Source: Stentor coeruleus (lineage: Eukaryota; Ciliophora; Heterotrichea; Heterotrichida; Stentoridae). Taken from it: a DNA stretch of 64,000 bases. The notes under the pieces are model-generated. The model saw only the letters and a list, made by a program, of their open reading frames with translations. It searched no databases and had not been told where the DNA came from. Positions 15,087 to 23,921 of this stretch are shown here, piece by piece. The stretch's first letter is position 1, and the number at the start of each line of letters is the position of its first letter. A program made the translations under genes and the position numbers. The stretch lies in the NCBI GenBank assembly GCA_001970955.1, contig MPUH01000122.1, positions 36,801-100,800 on the forward strand. Reading direction: 5' to 3'.

Positions 15087-15146
15087 AAGTCTTTTTTATA
15101 TTGAAAATCCTTAGAAACTATATCTCAACTTGTAAAACTAAAGGCT

Positions 15147-15644
15147 TTATATAAAATTGCATATATCAGAAGCTATATCTTTAGGTTTGATATGAGGGGC
15201 AAAGAACTTTATTTCATTACCAGCTCTGTTGACTAAAAATTTCGTGAAATTCCAGCCGATTTCACGTCCTTTAAGCTTGCTTTTCGATCTAAGGTATTTG
15301 TAGAGTTCACAAGCATTTTTTCCATTTACGTCTATTTTTTCATATAATTTAAAGTCCCCTCCGATTTTCCTAATGAATTCTTGAATCTCAGCATTTGTCC
15401 CTGGTTCCTGATTATTAAACTGATTACAAGGAAAAAGGGCAATTATCAAACCTTCTTTTGTATATTCATGACTAAGTTCTAGAAGTTGCTCATAATTTAT
15501 TTTCGTTAGTTCTCATTGAGATGCAACATTTACTATAAGGAGTATATGTTTTTGATATGGCATAAAAGAAGTTTGATTACCTTGGATATCTTTTATTGGT
15601 ATGCTGTATATAGAATTATATTGGGTTTTACAGCTGCCACCCAT
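15147..15644 (-). CDS. Glutathione peroxidase (GPX4-like), predicted selenoprotein with UGA at Sec44
   Basis: Reduces hydroperoxides with thiols. Reading from ATG at 15644-15642 gives 165 codons to TAA at 15147-15149, with one in-frame TGA at 15515-15513 (codon 44). The context is 'LIVNVASQ-(TGA)-ELT', exactly where the catalytic selenocysteine or cysteine sits in the family. Downstream are 'ALFPCNQFNNQEPG', supplying the Gln of the active-site tetrad, and 'GWNFTKFLVNRAG', supplying Trp and Asn. The size matches the short, GPX4-like type. TGA serves as a true stop elsewhere in this window (57346-57348) and Trp is always TGG here, so selenocysteine is the natural reading. The alternatives are a nonsense mutation or a sequencing error. 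No intron is seen. A SECIS-like fold lies in the 3' UTR. Confidence 0.85.
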
Positions 15645-15729
15645 ATTGCTAATAATAATTTATAATTAGTATACAATAAATTTATATAGTTTTCTTATAT
15701 AAACTCTTATGTTTTCTTATACGAATTCA

Positions 15730-17103
15730 TTACCAATTATCAAAATCAAAATTTTGTCTATATTCTTTTTTTTTCTCATACTCTGCAAAAATCCCCGACG
15801 GCTTCTCATTCCCTTTTTTCTTAGAAATATACTTCCCCACTCCATTCGTCACAGCCACCGGTTTATTCACAGCTTCTGGTATTTCTAACCAATTTTCATC
15901 ATCCTTCCTTTCTGTAGGTTTCAATCTTTCCATAACTTTTAATCTCATCTCTTTATAAGGATTTTCCAACACTTCAGTAGATAAAATTTTAACTTCAGTC
16001 CTAACAGGTCTATCATGTATATCCGTAGGTATATTTTCCATAATATCTAAAGTTGATGTATCTCCAATAAGTTCTCCAAATACTGTATGTTTATTATCTA
16101 AATGTGGAGCCGCTTTATACAATATAAAAAATTGTGATCTATTTGTATTAGGTCCAGAATTAGCCATACTAAGTATTCCTCTTTTCCAATGTCTTAATGT
16201 TTCATGAAATTCATCTTTAAAATGTTGCATACCAAATATATTCTTACCTCCAGTCCCAGTACCAGAAGGGTCACCACCTTGTATCATAAAATTAGCTATA
16301 CTTCTATGAAAAGGTGTATTATTATAATATCCTTCTTCACATAATGTGAGAAAATTTTCACATGTCATAAGAGTATGTGGACAAAAAAGCTTAAAGGTTA
16401 ATGGCCCTTGAGTTGTATTTAATGTTACTGTAGCATATAATTTAAGTGATGCGATTTCTTGATAACAAATTTTCCTTATTTCAGAATTCGTAAGTTCACG
16501 AAAAGTGTTTTTTAGTTTCGGGGTAAGACTTGTTGATGTAAAACTTGCAGCTGTAAGTCCTGTTGTAAATCTCTCATGTTTTGGACCTTTTGTTTCTTCA
16601 GTTTCAACTATGGTTTTTAGTTTTTTATCTTTTTTCTGCACAAAATAAAATTTCGATGAGTCTTTTGGACTGTTTGGGTTTTGAAGGGTTATAAGATCTT
16701 TTGCACTGAAGGGTTCATCTGTTAGTAAATCTTTCCAGTTGTTGGGTTTTTTACATAATTCGTTTATTGCTTCTGATATATACACGTTCCCTGTAGGTTT
16801 TACTGCAATTATATGAGAATATTCGGTAAAAACTTTGAGGGTTATTGGGCAATGATATTGATTTTCGGAGTTTTTATAGAATTTTAGTTTTATGAGTTCT
16901 TTTGGATGCAAGGGTTTTCCGGTAACTGGGTTTTTTTTGTGCTTTTTGAGATAAGGGATTATGTGGAGTAGCTCGAAGATGGTACCGTCTTCGGTACAGA
17001 CTGGGTCAGTGAAAGGTACGAGGCTTAGGGAACAGCAGTAGAATGGTAGGCGCTCGAATTTCTCAGCAGGTATGTAAGGCTTTTTTAGTACTGCTTCTTT
17101 CAT
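15730..17103 (-). CDS. PPIL2: U-box cyclophilin, PPIL2-like (peptidyl-prolyl isomerase / E3 ubiquitin ligase)
   Basis: 457 residues, a little shorter than animal PPIL2 (about 520). Residues ~20-100 form the U-box region ('LPFYCCSLSLVPFTDPVCT.DG.IF', then 'YHCPITLKVFTE'). Residues ~215-375 form a cyclophilin domain with 'FHRSIANFMIQGGDP.GTGTGG', 'GILSMANSGPNTNRSQFFI' and 'LDNKHTVFGELI'. The active-site Arg (in FHRS) and the QFFI core are intact; the position after LD is N-KHTVFG, the usual motif. In other eukaryotes PPIL2 is a nuclear, spliceosome-associated protein. Single exon. It ends 85 bp upstream of the peroxidase start and is divergently spaced by 130 bp from the ArfGAP-like gene's stop, all three on the minus strand. 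Confidence 0.93.
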   Translation of the reverse strand: MKEAVLKKPYIPAEKFERLPFYCCSLSLVPFTDPVCTEDGTIFELLHIIPYLKKHKKNPVTGKPLHPKELIKLKFYKNSENQYHCPITLKVFTEYSHIIAVKPTGNVYISEAINELCKKPNNWKDLLTDEPFSAKDLITLQNPNSPKDSSKFYFVQKKDKKLKTIVETEETKGPKHERFTTGLTAASFTSTSLTPKLKNTFRELTNSEIRKICYQEIASLKLYATVTLNTTQGPLTFKLFCPHTLMTCENFLTLCEEGYYNNTPFHRSIANFMIQGGDPSGTGTGGKNIFGMQHFKDEFHETLRHWKRGILSMANSGPNTNRSQFFILYKAAPHLDNKHTVFGELIGDTSTLDIMENIPTDIHDRPVRTEVKILSTEVLENPYKEMRLKVMERLKPTERKDDENWLEIPEAVNKPVAVTNGVGKYISKKKGNEKPSGIFAEYEKKKEYRQNFDFDNW

Positions 17104-17232
17104 TTTTTATTAGAAATAAGAGTTTTAAGAGGATAAGGTGAGGATTAAGAAGAATTTTGGAATTTGGATTTATGGAGAGAAGGGTGTAATGAGATAGTTT
17201 ATTTATGTATTGAGTTTTGATGTTCAAATACA

Positions 17233-17970
17233 TTAATTAGTTATTTTATTCCGTGCTTTTGCTATACCGCTTTCAATAGATTCTTCTATATCTCTTAACA
17301 AAGCAAAGGTATCTTCTTTAAGTTTAACAGTCTTATCGCTAACTTTTCCAAAGTTTATTTTAACTTTTCCTGCTATGTTTTCAAAGACAGCAGAGGTTTT
17401 CCCTTTGATTTCTTCAATTTTCATCTCTTTAATTATTTTTTCTGTTGCGCTTTTCAGTCCTGTTTTCTCAGAAAATTGATCTAAATGCTGAAGTGCCTGA
17501 CCTCCAATATTTTTTGTCCTACTATAAATTCCTTTAAACCAATTATTTTCTTCTTCCTGATCTATACTAATCTTGCCTTCTTCAACACTTAAAAGTTCTT
17601 CATCAAAACTTCTTCCTAACGCAATTTCCGTAAGCATTCTCCTATACAAAGCTAAAGCTCTAGTTTTATATTTATCATGTATAGGCAAACCATTAATCTC
17701 ATAATGTATCACAAATTCCTTTAACGCACTATTCCCACCTGAAACCATTCTTTTAAGCTCTGTTAAAGTCCAATCATTACTCAATAAACTCCTGATTTCT
17801 GAAAGATTCCCTAAAGTATTATGTAAAGCAGCACACATAGAACATACAAAGGTCCCATGTGATATTGATGCAAACATAGGTGAAGGGCAATTACAATCAG
17901 CACATGAACAATTCTCAGCATCTTCTTGAAGTCTAAGAAAAACTTGATCAATACTAGCTCTTGATATCAT
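17233..17970 (-). CDS. ArfGAP-domain protein lacking the catalytic arginine
   Basis: 245 residues. The N-terminal ~120 form an ArfGAP zinc finger: C23-x2-C26-x16-C43-x2-C46 with the usual 'P.FASI.HG.FVC.MC...H..LG' spacing and a following 'IRSL..D.WT'. In active ArfGAPs the residue after the conserved His is the arginine finger (HRGLG). Here it is Asn51 (H50-N51-T-L-G), so GTPase activation is doubtful. The C-terminal half (residues ~145-245) is Lys/Glu-rich and probably helical, with a short repeated 'EKTGLKSATEKIIKEM' texture. It probably acts at membranes as an Arf-binding scaffold or adaptor; this is inference. Single exon. Confidence 0.85.
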   Translation of the reverse strand: MISRASIDQVFLRLQEDAENCSCADCNCPSPMFASISHGTFVCSMCAALHNTLGNLSEIRSLLSNDWTLTELKRMVSGGNSALKEFVIHYEINGLPIHDKYKTRALALYRRMLTEIALGRSFDEELLSVEEGKISIDQEEENNWFKGIYSRTKNIGGQALQHLDQFSEKTGLKSATEKIIKEMKIEEIKGKTSAVFENIAGKVKINFGKVSDKTVKLKEDTFALLRDIEESIESGIAKARNKITN

Positions 17971-18090
17971 GAAAATTATAATAAAAACTATGAATATTAG
18001 ATAAAATACTTTAAAATAAACTCATCTAGATTATCAAAGTTCTTTTTGTGATTTTTTTTTATGTTTATTATTAAGTGCATAAGTCAGAAT

Positions 18091-18240
18091 TTACCCTATG
18101 CGGAGTTTGTGTATTTCAGTCCAAGGTGATGCGAATTTGCATCTAAAATTCTTGTTATCGATTTTTACTGAATAAAATGTCGGGATTTCACCTTTTGTTA
18201 TAGGTAAAAAAATATGGATTTCTATAGACAAGTCACATAT
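18091..18240 (-). pseudogene. Coding-like fragment, unidentified (possible relic)
   Basis: One minus-strand frame is open for ~50 codons and reads like protein ('LPITKGEIPTFYSVKID', 'FRCKFASPWTEIHKLRIG', TAA at 18093-18091) but has no usable ATG. I found no 15/16-nt intron linking it to the small ORF at 18451-18756 on the same strand. A similar broken fragment ('FIAQYQNFREN', stop, 'QLIFCDKISFYKKF') lies at 18781-18900. These could be the remains of one gene. Confidence 0.3.
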
Positions 18241-18450
18241 TATTTTTGCTTCTTATTTTTTTTTATGTATAAGCTTAGCTTAGATTGGTTTATTAGAGAT
18301 GGGATAAGATTTTAGAATAAATTTTTGAATATATACTTAAGATTATTGATTTTGAATGCAAATGAAGTTTTTAGTTTTTCATTTGATATTGTGATTTCAT
18401 ATGAGTTTAAAGTTAGGACATAAGATTGGTCTTTAAGATTAATATTAACT

Positions 18451-18756
18451 TTAAAGGTACTGATTTATGATGTTAGGATTTTTATTATGGAAAAATTTAC
18501 TTGAGGCTTCCTGACATGTTCTCCAAGATGGAAAAATGTATTTGAATCTTTTGGAACAAGACTCGGCCCAGTCTGTGAAAGAATTATCAAGCATTTGTTT
18601 TAAGGTTTTAAATAGGACTGAGTAGTTCTCGTTTGTACCTGAAAAATTATTTTTGGGTATGTGAATTTTTAGTGGCCTTGCTTTAGTTTTTCGGTCTTTC
18701 CATAAAGATTGTTCTACATGAAAATTGCTATTCTTACTAAAGAACGATAAATCCAC
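18451..18756 (-). CDS. Small hypothetical protein or gene fragment (101 aa)
   Basis: An ATG-started frame with TAA, with protein-like composition including Trp and Cys ('VEQSLWKDRKTKARPL', 'FTDWAESCSKRFKYIFPSW'). No family is recognised. Coding-like but broken fragments flank it on the same strand (18091-18240 and 18781-18900), so it may be the longest surviving piece of a decayed gene rather than an intact one. It lies 730 bp upstream of the histone H3 gene, on the opposite strand. Confidence 0.35.
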   Translation of the reverse strand: MDLSFFSKNSNFHVEQSLWKDRKTKARPLKIHIPKNNFSGTNENYSVLFKTLKQMLDNSFTDWAESCSKRFKYIFPSWRTCQEASSKFFHNKNPNIINQYL

Positions 18757-18960
18757 ATGGAATTTCTAACACAATATTTATTAACGGCAATAAGACTTCT
18801 TTTTGGATTTTTGATTCAAATAAAACTTCTTATAAAAGGAAATCTTGTCACAAAATATCAGCTGCTAATTCTCTCTAAAATTTTGGTATTGGGCTATAAA
18901 AGTTCAATAGGATTAGCTTTTTGGCTTTTTAAGTTGTTATTTCTTATATTTTTTATATAA

Positions 18961-19485
18961 GAAAATCGTATTTTAAGCGTAAAAAGTTGGAAAAACTGCG
19001 GTTTAGATTTTAGGTCTTGGAAATTTATTTTGGTTTAGTGGGAATAAGAAAAAAAATACTATTTTTACATGAGAAAATTTGTAGTATCTAGAGAATTAAA
19101 ATAAGTTTTTTGATACAAGAAAAAGATTTTTTGTATTTTTTTATTGTAGTATAAAACTTTTTTATAGTACTCTAGTTAATATTTCTTAACTCTTAACATA
19201 ATTTTTTTTTATCTTCAAGTTATCCTAAATTCTTTGATCCTATCCTAACCCTAACCCAAAACAATATTTTTCTCTAAAACCACCTCCTATCCAGTATTAT
19301 CTATAATAATTTCATTTAAAACCACAAAGCATTTTCTCTCTCACCAGATCCTTTAAACTTAACCCCATATGTTAACCTATACAAAATCCTTTACCATTTT
19401 TACCAACTCCCAATCATATTCAAGATTGCGAAAATCCTATCTAATCCTCACATATAAAAGCACCGGATAAATTTAAACTTATATA
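18961..19485. other. Intergenic region upstream of histone H3
   Basis: AT-rich, without coding signal. The sense strand becomes C-rich from about 19225. It contains TCCTAACCCTAACCC (19243-19257), listed separately. Confidence 0.6.
19243..19257 (+). promoter_or_regulatory. Telomere-like CCTAACCCTAACCC motif upstream of histone H3
   Basis: TCCTAACCCTAACCC lies about 230-243 bp before the H3 start, C-rich strand in the sense orientation. Similar pairs precede other genes in the window, always C-rich on the sense strand. A promoter role is inferred from recurrence and orientation only. Confidence 0.4.
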
Positions 19486-19902
19486 ATGGCTCGTACTAAG
19501 CAAACCGCAAGAAAAACCCCAGCAGGTAAAACCCCAAAAAAGCATTTGGCAACAAAAGCAGCTAAAAAAGTGACTGCCACAAGTACAACATCAGGTGTTA
19601 AAAAACCTCATAGATTTAGACCAGGGACTGTTGCTTTAAGAGAAATCAGAAAATATCAAAAATCCACTGAGCTACTTGTACGCAAACTACCTTTCCAAAG
19701 ACTTGTTAGAGAAATTGCCCAAGAATACAAAACTGACTTGAGATTCCAAAGTTCAGCTGTTTTAGCTTTACAAGAAGCTGCTGAAGCTTATCTTGTTGGA
19801 CTATTTGAAGACACAAATCTTTGTGCTATACATGCTAAGAGAGTGACTATCATGCCAAGAGATATGCAATTAGCCCGTAGGATTAGAGGAGAAAGAGCTT
19901 AA
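19486..19902 (+). CDS. Histone H3 variant with altered N-terminal tail
   Basis: Core nucleosome histone, 138 residues including Met (usual 136). The globular part is canonical ('[20 protein letters not shown]', '[10 protein letters not shown]', '[19 protein letters not shown]', ending 'IRGERA'). The tail departs from canonical H3. K4, K9, K14, K18, K23, K27 and the two Lys before Pro-His are kept. S10 becomes T, T11 becomes P, R17 and R26 become K, Q19 becomes H, S28 becomes V, and two extra residues follow K27 (the segment reads '[10 protein letters not shown]'). Single exon, ending TAA. It could be the main replication-coupled H3 of this lineage or a variant; more H3 genes of the genome would decide. 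Confidence 0.95.
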   Translation: MARTKQTARKTPAGKTPKKHLATKAAKKVTATSTTSGVKKPHRFRPGTVALREIRKYQKSTELLVRKLPFQRLVREIAQEYKTDLRFQSSAVLALQEAAEAYLVGLFEDTNLCAIHAKRVTIMPRDMQLARRIRGERA

Positions 19903-20525
19903 CACTTAATTAAATTTTAAACTCTTTTTTAGAATTTGGACTTTATGATTTTTATGGATTTTTGGTTTGAGATATGAGGATTTTGTAAGAGGATTTAGAT
20001 GTGATAAAGGTTTTGTTAGGGAAGATTTAGATTTGAGATGGTTTAGTTTTAAGGAATTATATATGATTGATGAATGATTTAAGGGGTTGTGTTGGATTTT
20101 TATTAAAAGTTTAGGCTTTGCCGGCAAATTTATATTTTTTGTTAAAAGGATTTTTTTTATGATTTGGTTGGTTGTGAGTTTTTTGAAGTGAGGCTTGTAA
20201 GAAATTCTGTTGTGGTTTGAAGTGTTAAAGGATGTGGGAAAGGATTTTTGGTTTTTTTGTCATTTGGTAAGATGGAAAAAGTTTGACTTTTTTTGGTAAT
20301 AGGATGTTTTAGATTGAATTTAGTTTATTTTATTGTTTATATAAAGTTATGCTTTTGTGGTTAAGTTTAAGATTTAATTGAGTGGTATTTTATAATGAAT
20401 ATTATAGAGATAAGGATTATTGAATGCTATTTTACTGCAAAATTTTTATTTTCTGCTTAAATGCTAGTGAGGTACATCCGACAGAAAATTATAAATAAAG
20501 TTTTAATAATATAAACTTAATCAGC
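19903..20525. other. Intergenic region between H3 and the receptor gene
   Basis: The 3' flanks of two convergent genes. T/G-rich on the plus strand, with no recognisable gene, repeat or RNA. Confidence 0.6.
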
Positions 20526-23500
20526 CTATTTGCTTAACTCAGCATCTTCATTATTCATATTAATCGATGAAATAGCATACTCAGCCCTACTCCTTCCAAA
20601 TTGAAACTTAAACAATATTGTTACCCTCTTATCTTTTTCACTTAAAAGCATTTTCGGAAACCTATTATAAAACAAAATCCCAACAGCCAAAACAACAAAA
20701 AATCCTAAAATCCAAATAATTTCCATATAAACCTTGTCATCAAAAATAAAAGCTATACTAATAATCACATTCCAAAAAGCAAAAACTAGCATAGTATAAA
20801 AAATAACATTAATTCTCATATAATTATAAGGTTTTATAAACAAACTCATAATAATTAGTATACCCAAAACAGCACAATCAAGACTTCCTGCTACAATCTG
20901 ACTATAATCCTTTAACACTTTCTCAATTATTATCAAACTTACTTGAAAAACACTAAAAATCCCTTGAAACAAAGCTTTTGTATTTATATTCAAATTAATA
21001 AGTGTTGTTTCCCATAATGGTTTATAATAAACCGCAAACCATATATAAAATACTAAAGATGCGCATATAAAAATCATCAAGAATTTATGGTAGCTTGTAT
21101 AACAAAAATTATGACAGTCTCTTTGAAGAAAACTTTGGGTTAAATCATCACCAACTCCTTCAATACATACAAAAACTTCCATTAAAGTGCTTATTATAGG
21201 GACAAAGCATATATTTGCTATAAAAGGAATGATATGATGAGTAAAATAATTGAATTTCTTTATAAAATAGTTATTTTCATATGAAATATGGACTTCTTTA
21301 GATATCAAAATACAAATAACAGGCCAAAAGTAACAAAATGCTATAAGGAAATAAGTAATATGCCAGTATTTATCATGTTTGATTATAAAATAGTTTAAAA
21401 AGTCTAAAGCTAGAAATTGATGAATATTTTTTAATACGGTTGAGTGTAGTTTAGTTTGTGGACAAAGGGAGATTATTTGATTTAACCATATGAAAATATA
21501 GAAAATTAGTAATAAATCTGAATCAGAGTATGGTTTTTTGGTTAAAAGATCAGAGAATTGGTTTTGAAATTTCTTCCAAGAAAAGTAACAAGGGACTATT
21601 GACATAATTAGTATTAATATTGAAAATGATAATAAGACAAGTCGACCTTTGGGTGAAGGTATGAGAAAGTTGTTGTCATATCCACATTCAGAAGGCGGCC
21701 TAAAGTTACTTGGGTATTTGATATCACCATTTGGCCATTGGACTGAAGATATAAAAGTGATTGATTGAGAAGAGTATTTATCGATTTCAGCTAATTCTTT
21801 ATAGTACAACGATCCATCTTTATCATTTCTCCTAACTTGATAAAAACTAAAAACACTATTTTGTCTTGAGTTACTATCTCCACTAAAATATATAGATCCA
21901 ATACAGCCTTTAATTCTTAAACTTCTTAAAGTTTTAGCTAAAAAATAAGGATCTTCATAATCATTTCCTGTTGAAAAAATATAAGCTAAAGACTCTTTTA
22001 CTAAAGATACTGTATCATATGTTAAGCACATCATCGATACATCAGGAAATATCATGCTCATTTCTTCATATAATTGTCTTCCTAGTTCCCCATTCCACTC
22101 TTTTATAGAAAAAACAAACGAATTTTCAATTAAACCCAACGTTTTTTCTATTTTTTTTTCATCTTCCTCGGTTTTAAAGTAATTTATAAATTGAAAATCT
22201 CCAGAAATGAAAATAGCATCACCTTTTCTTATCCCGACATCATACAACCCTTCAATAATATGATTAGCATTACTTGCAACTATAAAAAAAACTCTACATC
22301 TGTTGTTTTTAGCTATTTCAAAATAATGCTTATATTTTTCAAAATCGTTCCTTGTATAATTTGCAGGTATAAGACGTGTTTCTATATCATTTACTATATC
22401 AAATTTTATCTTATTAGCGAAATTAATAAAAGTCTCATAGAATTTATAATTCGAATCACTGTCTAAAATGAAAATATTAGCAGCATTCCATCCAAATGCT
22501 TTCATTAATATAAACCCTGTAGAAAAAAGTTCATTAGAAGATGGGCTTAGATTGAAAAACTCAGGGAACACCGTTGCATTATCAATCTCATCATTAGTTG
22601 CAAAAGGGCTGATTTGAGGAATAAAAATATCAAATCCTTTTAAAGTCATAGCATTACCATAAGCTAATGTTCCCCAGATACTAGTAAGATAAACTATTCC
22701 AAGTTTTTTTATTATAGGAGTAAAGCAGTTTATTGATAAATTATAATTATAAAATAAATTCCCACAATCTGTAGGGAAAAGTTCTAAGTAAAAATTTTTA
22801 TAATCTTGATTTTGATTACTTCTCCATACTGCATATTGAGCTCCTAAATACCAATAAGAGAATATAGGGAATGAAATATTTTCTATAAGTTCTGAAGTCC
22901 CATTAGCTATAGACATTGTGATTGGTGTAAGAGTTTCATTTATAATTAAATAGTCAATATTACCTGGGAAAATAATTTTTTTTGTTATATTTAAAGTATT
23001 TGTATATAGACCAACTTCTATTGGATATCTTTGTTGAATGTTTAATAGTTTATATGTATTTAATATATAGTTGTTTGGATATTTTTCTTTTAGGTATTCA
23101 TAGACATTGTTTTTATCATATAAAACATGGGTTTTGTTTAAATCAGAGGATATTGTGTAAATAACGTTTTTTATATGGAGGATATCGTTTTGGAACTGAG
23201 AATCTGAATCTGCCCTTGTTGATTCAGTAAGTATTAAAGCTCCGTCAATTAGTATTTTTTGAGGGCATTTTGTATAGAAAAAAAAATAGTTTCCTGCTTT
23301 TATAAGATTCCTTTCCTGTATAGTTTTTTGTATAGTCAATAAAGAGTTACCACTGTCTATTATTAATAATTTTCTTACCCCTTGAGCTTTTATCATTCTC
23401 CGAATAAGAAAATCAGCATTACTAAAATCTAAATTTTCATCATATGATATTGATGATGTTATTTGATCTTTAAACGTTGAGCTTATTATAGAAGATATTT

Positions 23501-23921
23501 TAATATCTTCATAGTTGCTTGAGTATAGAATACTGAAATCTTTTAGGCCGAAAAATTCAATAACTGATTTTACAGATTCAGCCGCTTTTTCAGTTTTTTG
23601 ATTTATATAAAATCTGTTTGGGAAACTGGTTGAAAAGTTTGGATTTGATAATGTTAAATAAGCAACTTGAAAATAATCAGCTACTTGGTCAATAAGAGAA
23701 GTATATTGGGAATCAAGAGTTATATCGATTATAAGAGAAAAATCTTGGGTTTGAAGAATTGAGATTACAATAGTAAGATCATTTGATGAAAGTTCTACTA
23801 TTGACGAGATTAGTTTAAGTTCTGATAAAAAAAACTTTGGGGTTTTGGTACTGGAAATAAAAATAGTTTCAAGAGTACATTGGGACAAGCTTGAAAGCAT
23901 TAGAATCAACAATGACCTCAT
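20526..23921 (-). CDS. Multi-pass membrane receptor with two periplasmic-binding-protein-like extracellular domains
   Basis: 1131 residues. A signal peptide (residues 1-16, 'MRSLLILMLSSLSQCT') is followed by two ligand-binding-type domains of the ANF-receptor / type 1 periplasmic binding protein fold. The first spans ~20-250 ('VADYFQVAYLTLSNPNFS'). The second spans ~395-735 and has the typical 'GFILMKAFGWNAANIFILD' and 'VRRNDKDGSLYYKEL' strands. After a Cys-containing linker ('FRPPSECGYD') come about eight or nine hydrophobic helices from ~770 to the end. The domain order recalls class C GPCRs, but the helix count exceeds seven and no GPCR motif is evident. A sensory plasma-membrane receptor is the likely role; the ligand is unknown. 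Single exon, stop TAG. Confidence 0.8.
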   Translation of the reverse strand: MRSLLILMLSSLSQCTLETIFISSTKTPKFFLSELKLISSIVELSSNDLTIVISILQTQDFSLIIDITLDSQYTSLIDQVADYFQVAYLTLSNPNFSTSFPNRFYINQKTEKAAESVKSVIEFFGLKDFSILYSSNYEDIKISSIISSTFKDQITSSISYDENLDFSNADFLIRRMIKAQGVRKLLIIDSGNSLLTIQKTIQERNLIKAGNYFFFYTKCPQKILIDGALILTESTRADSDSQFQNDILHIKNVIYTISSDLNKTHVLYDKNNVYEYLKEKYPNNYILNTYKLLNIQQRYPIEVGLYTNTLNITKKIIFPGNIDYLIINETLTPITMSIANGTSELIENISFPIFSYWYLGAQYAVWRSNQNQDYKNFYLELFPTDCGNLFYNYNLSINCFTPIIKKLGIVYLTSIWGTLAYGNAMTLKGFDIFIPQISPFATNDEIDNATVFPEFFNLSPSSNELFSTGFILMKAFGWNAANIFILDSDSNYKFYETFINFANKIKFDIVNDIETRLIPANYTRNDFEKYKHYFEIAKNNRCRVFFIVASNANHIIEGLYDVGIRKGDAIFISGDFQFINYFKTEEDEKKIEKTLGLIENSFVFSIKEWNGELGRQLYEEMSMIFPDVSMMCLTYDTVSLVKESLAYIFSTGNDYEDPYFLAKTLRSLRIKGCIGSIYFSGDSNSRQNSVFSFYQVRRNDKDGSLYYKELAEIDKYSSQSITFISSVQWPNGDIKYPSNFRPPSECGYDNNFLIPSPKGRLVLLSFSILILIMSIVPCYFSWKKFQNQFSDLLTKKPYSDSDLLLIFYIFIWLNQIISLCPQTKLHSTVLKNIHQFLALDFLNYFIIKHDKYWHITYFLIAFCYFWPVICILISKEVHISYENNYFIKKFNYFTHHIIPFIANICFVPIISTLMEVFVCIEGVGDDLTQSFLQRDCHNFCYTSYHKFLMIFICASLVFYIWFAVYYKPLWETTLINLNINTKALFQGIFSVFQVSLIIIEKVLKDYSQIVAGSLDCAVLGILIIMSLFIKPYNYMRINVIFYTMLVFAFWNVIISIAFIFDDKVYMEIIWILGFFVVLAVGILFYNRFPKMLLSEKDKRVTILFKFQFGRSRAEYAISSINMNNEDAELSK

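Noticed and set aside
15513-15515. Reading TGA as tryptophan (Blepharisma-like code)
   Set aside because: TGA ends the gene at 57346, TGG encodes all conserved Trp seen, and the TGA sits at the Sec/Cys site of a peroxidase.
19906-20127. 73-codon minus-strand frame after histone H3
   Set aside because: Low-complexity Lys/Leu/Ser/Pro/Asn string in T/G-rich 3' flank; no protein texture.
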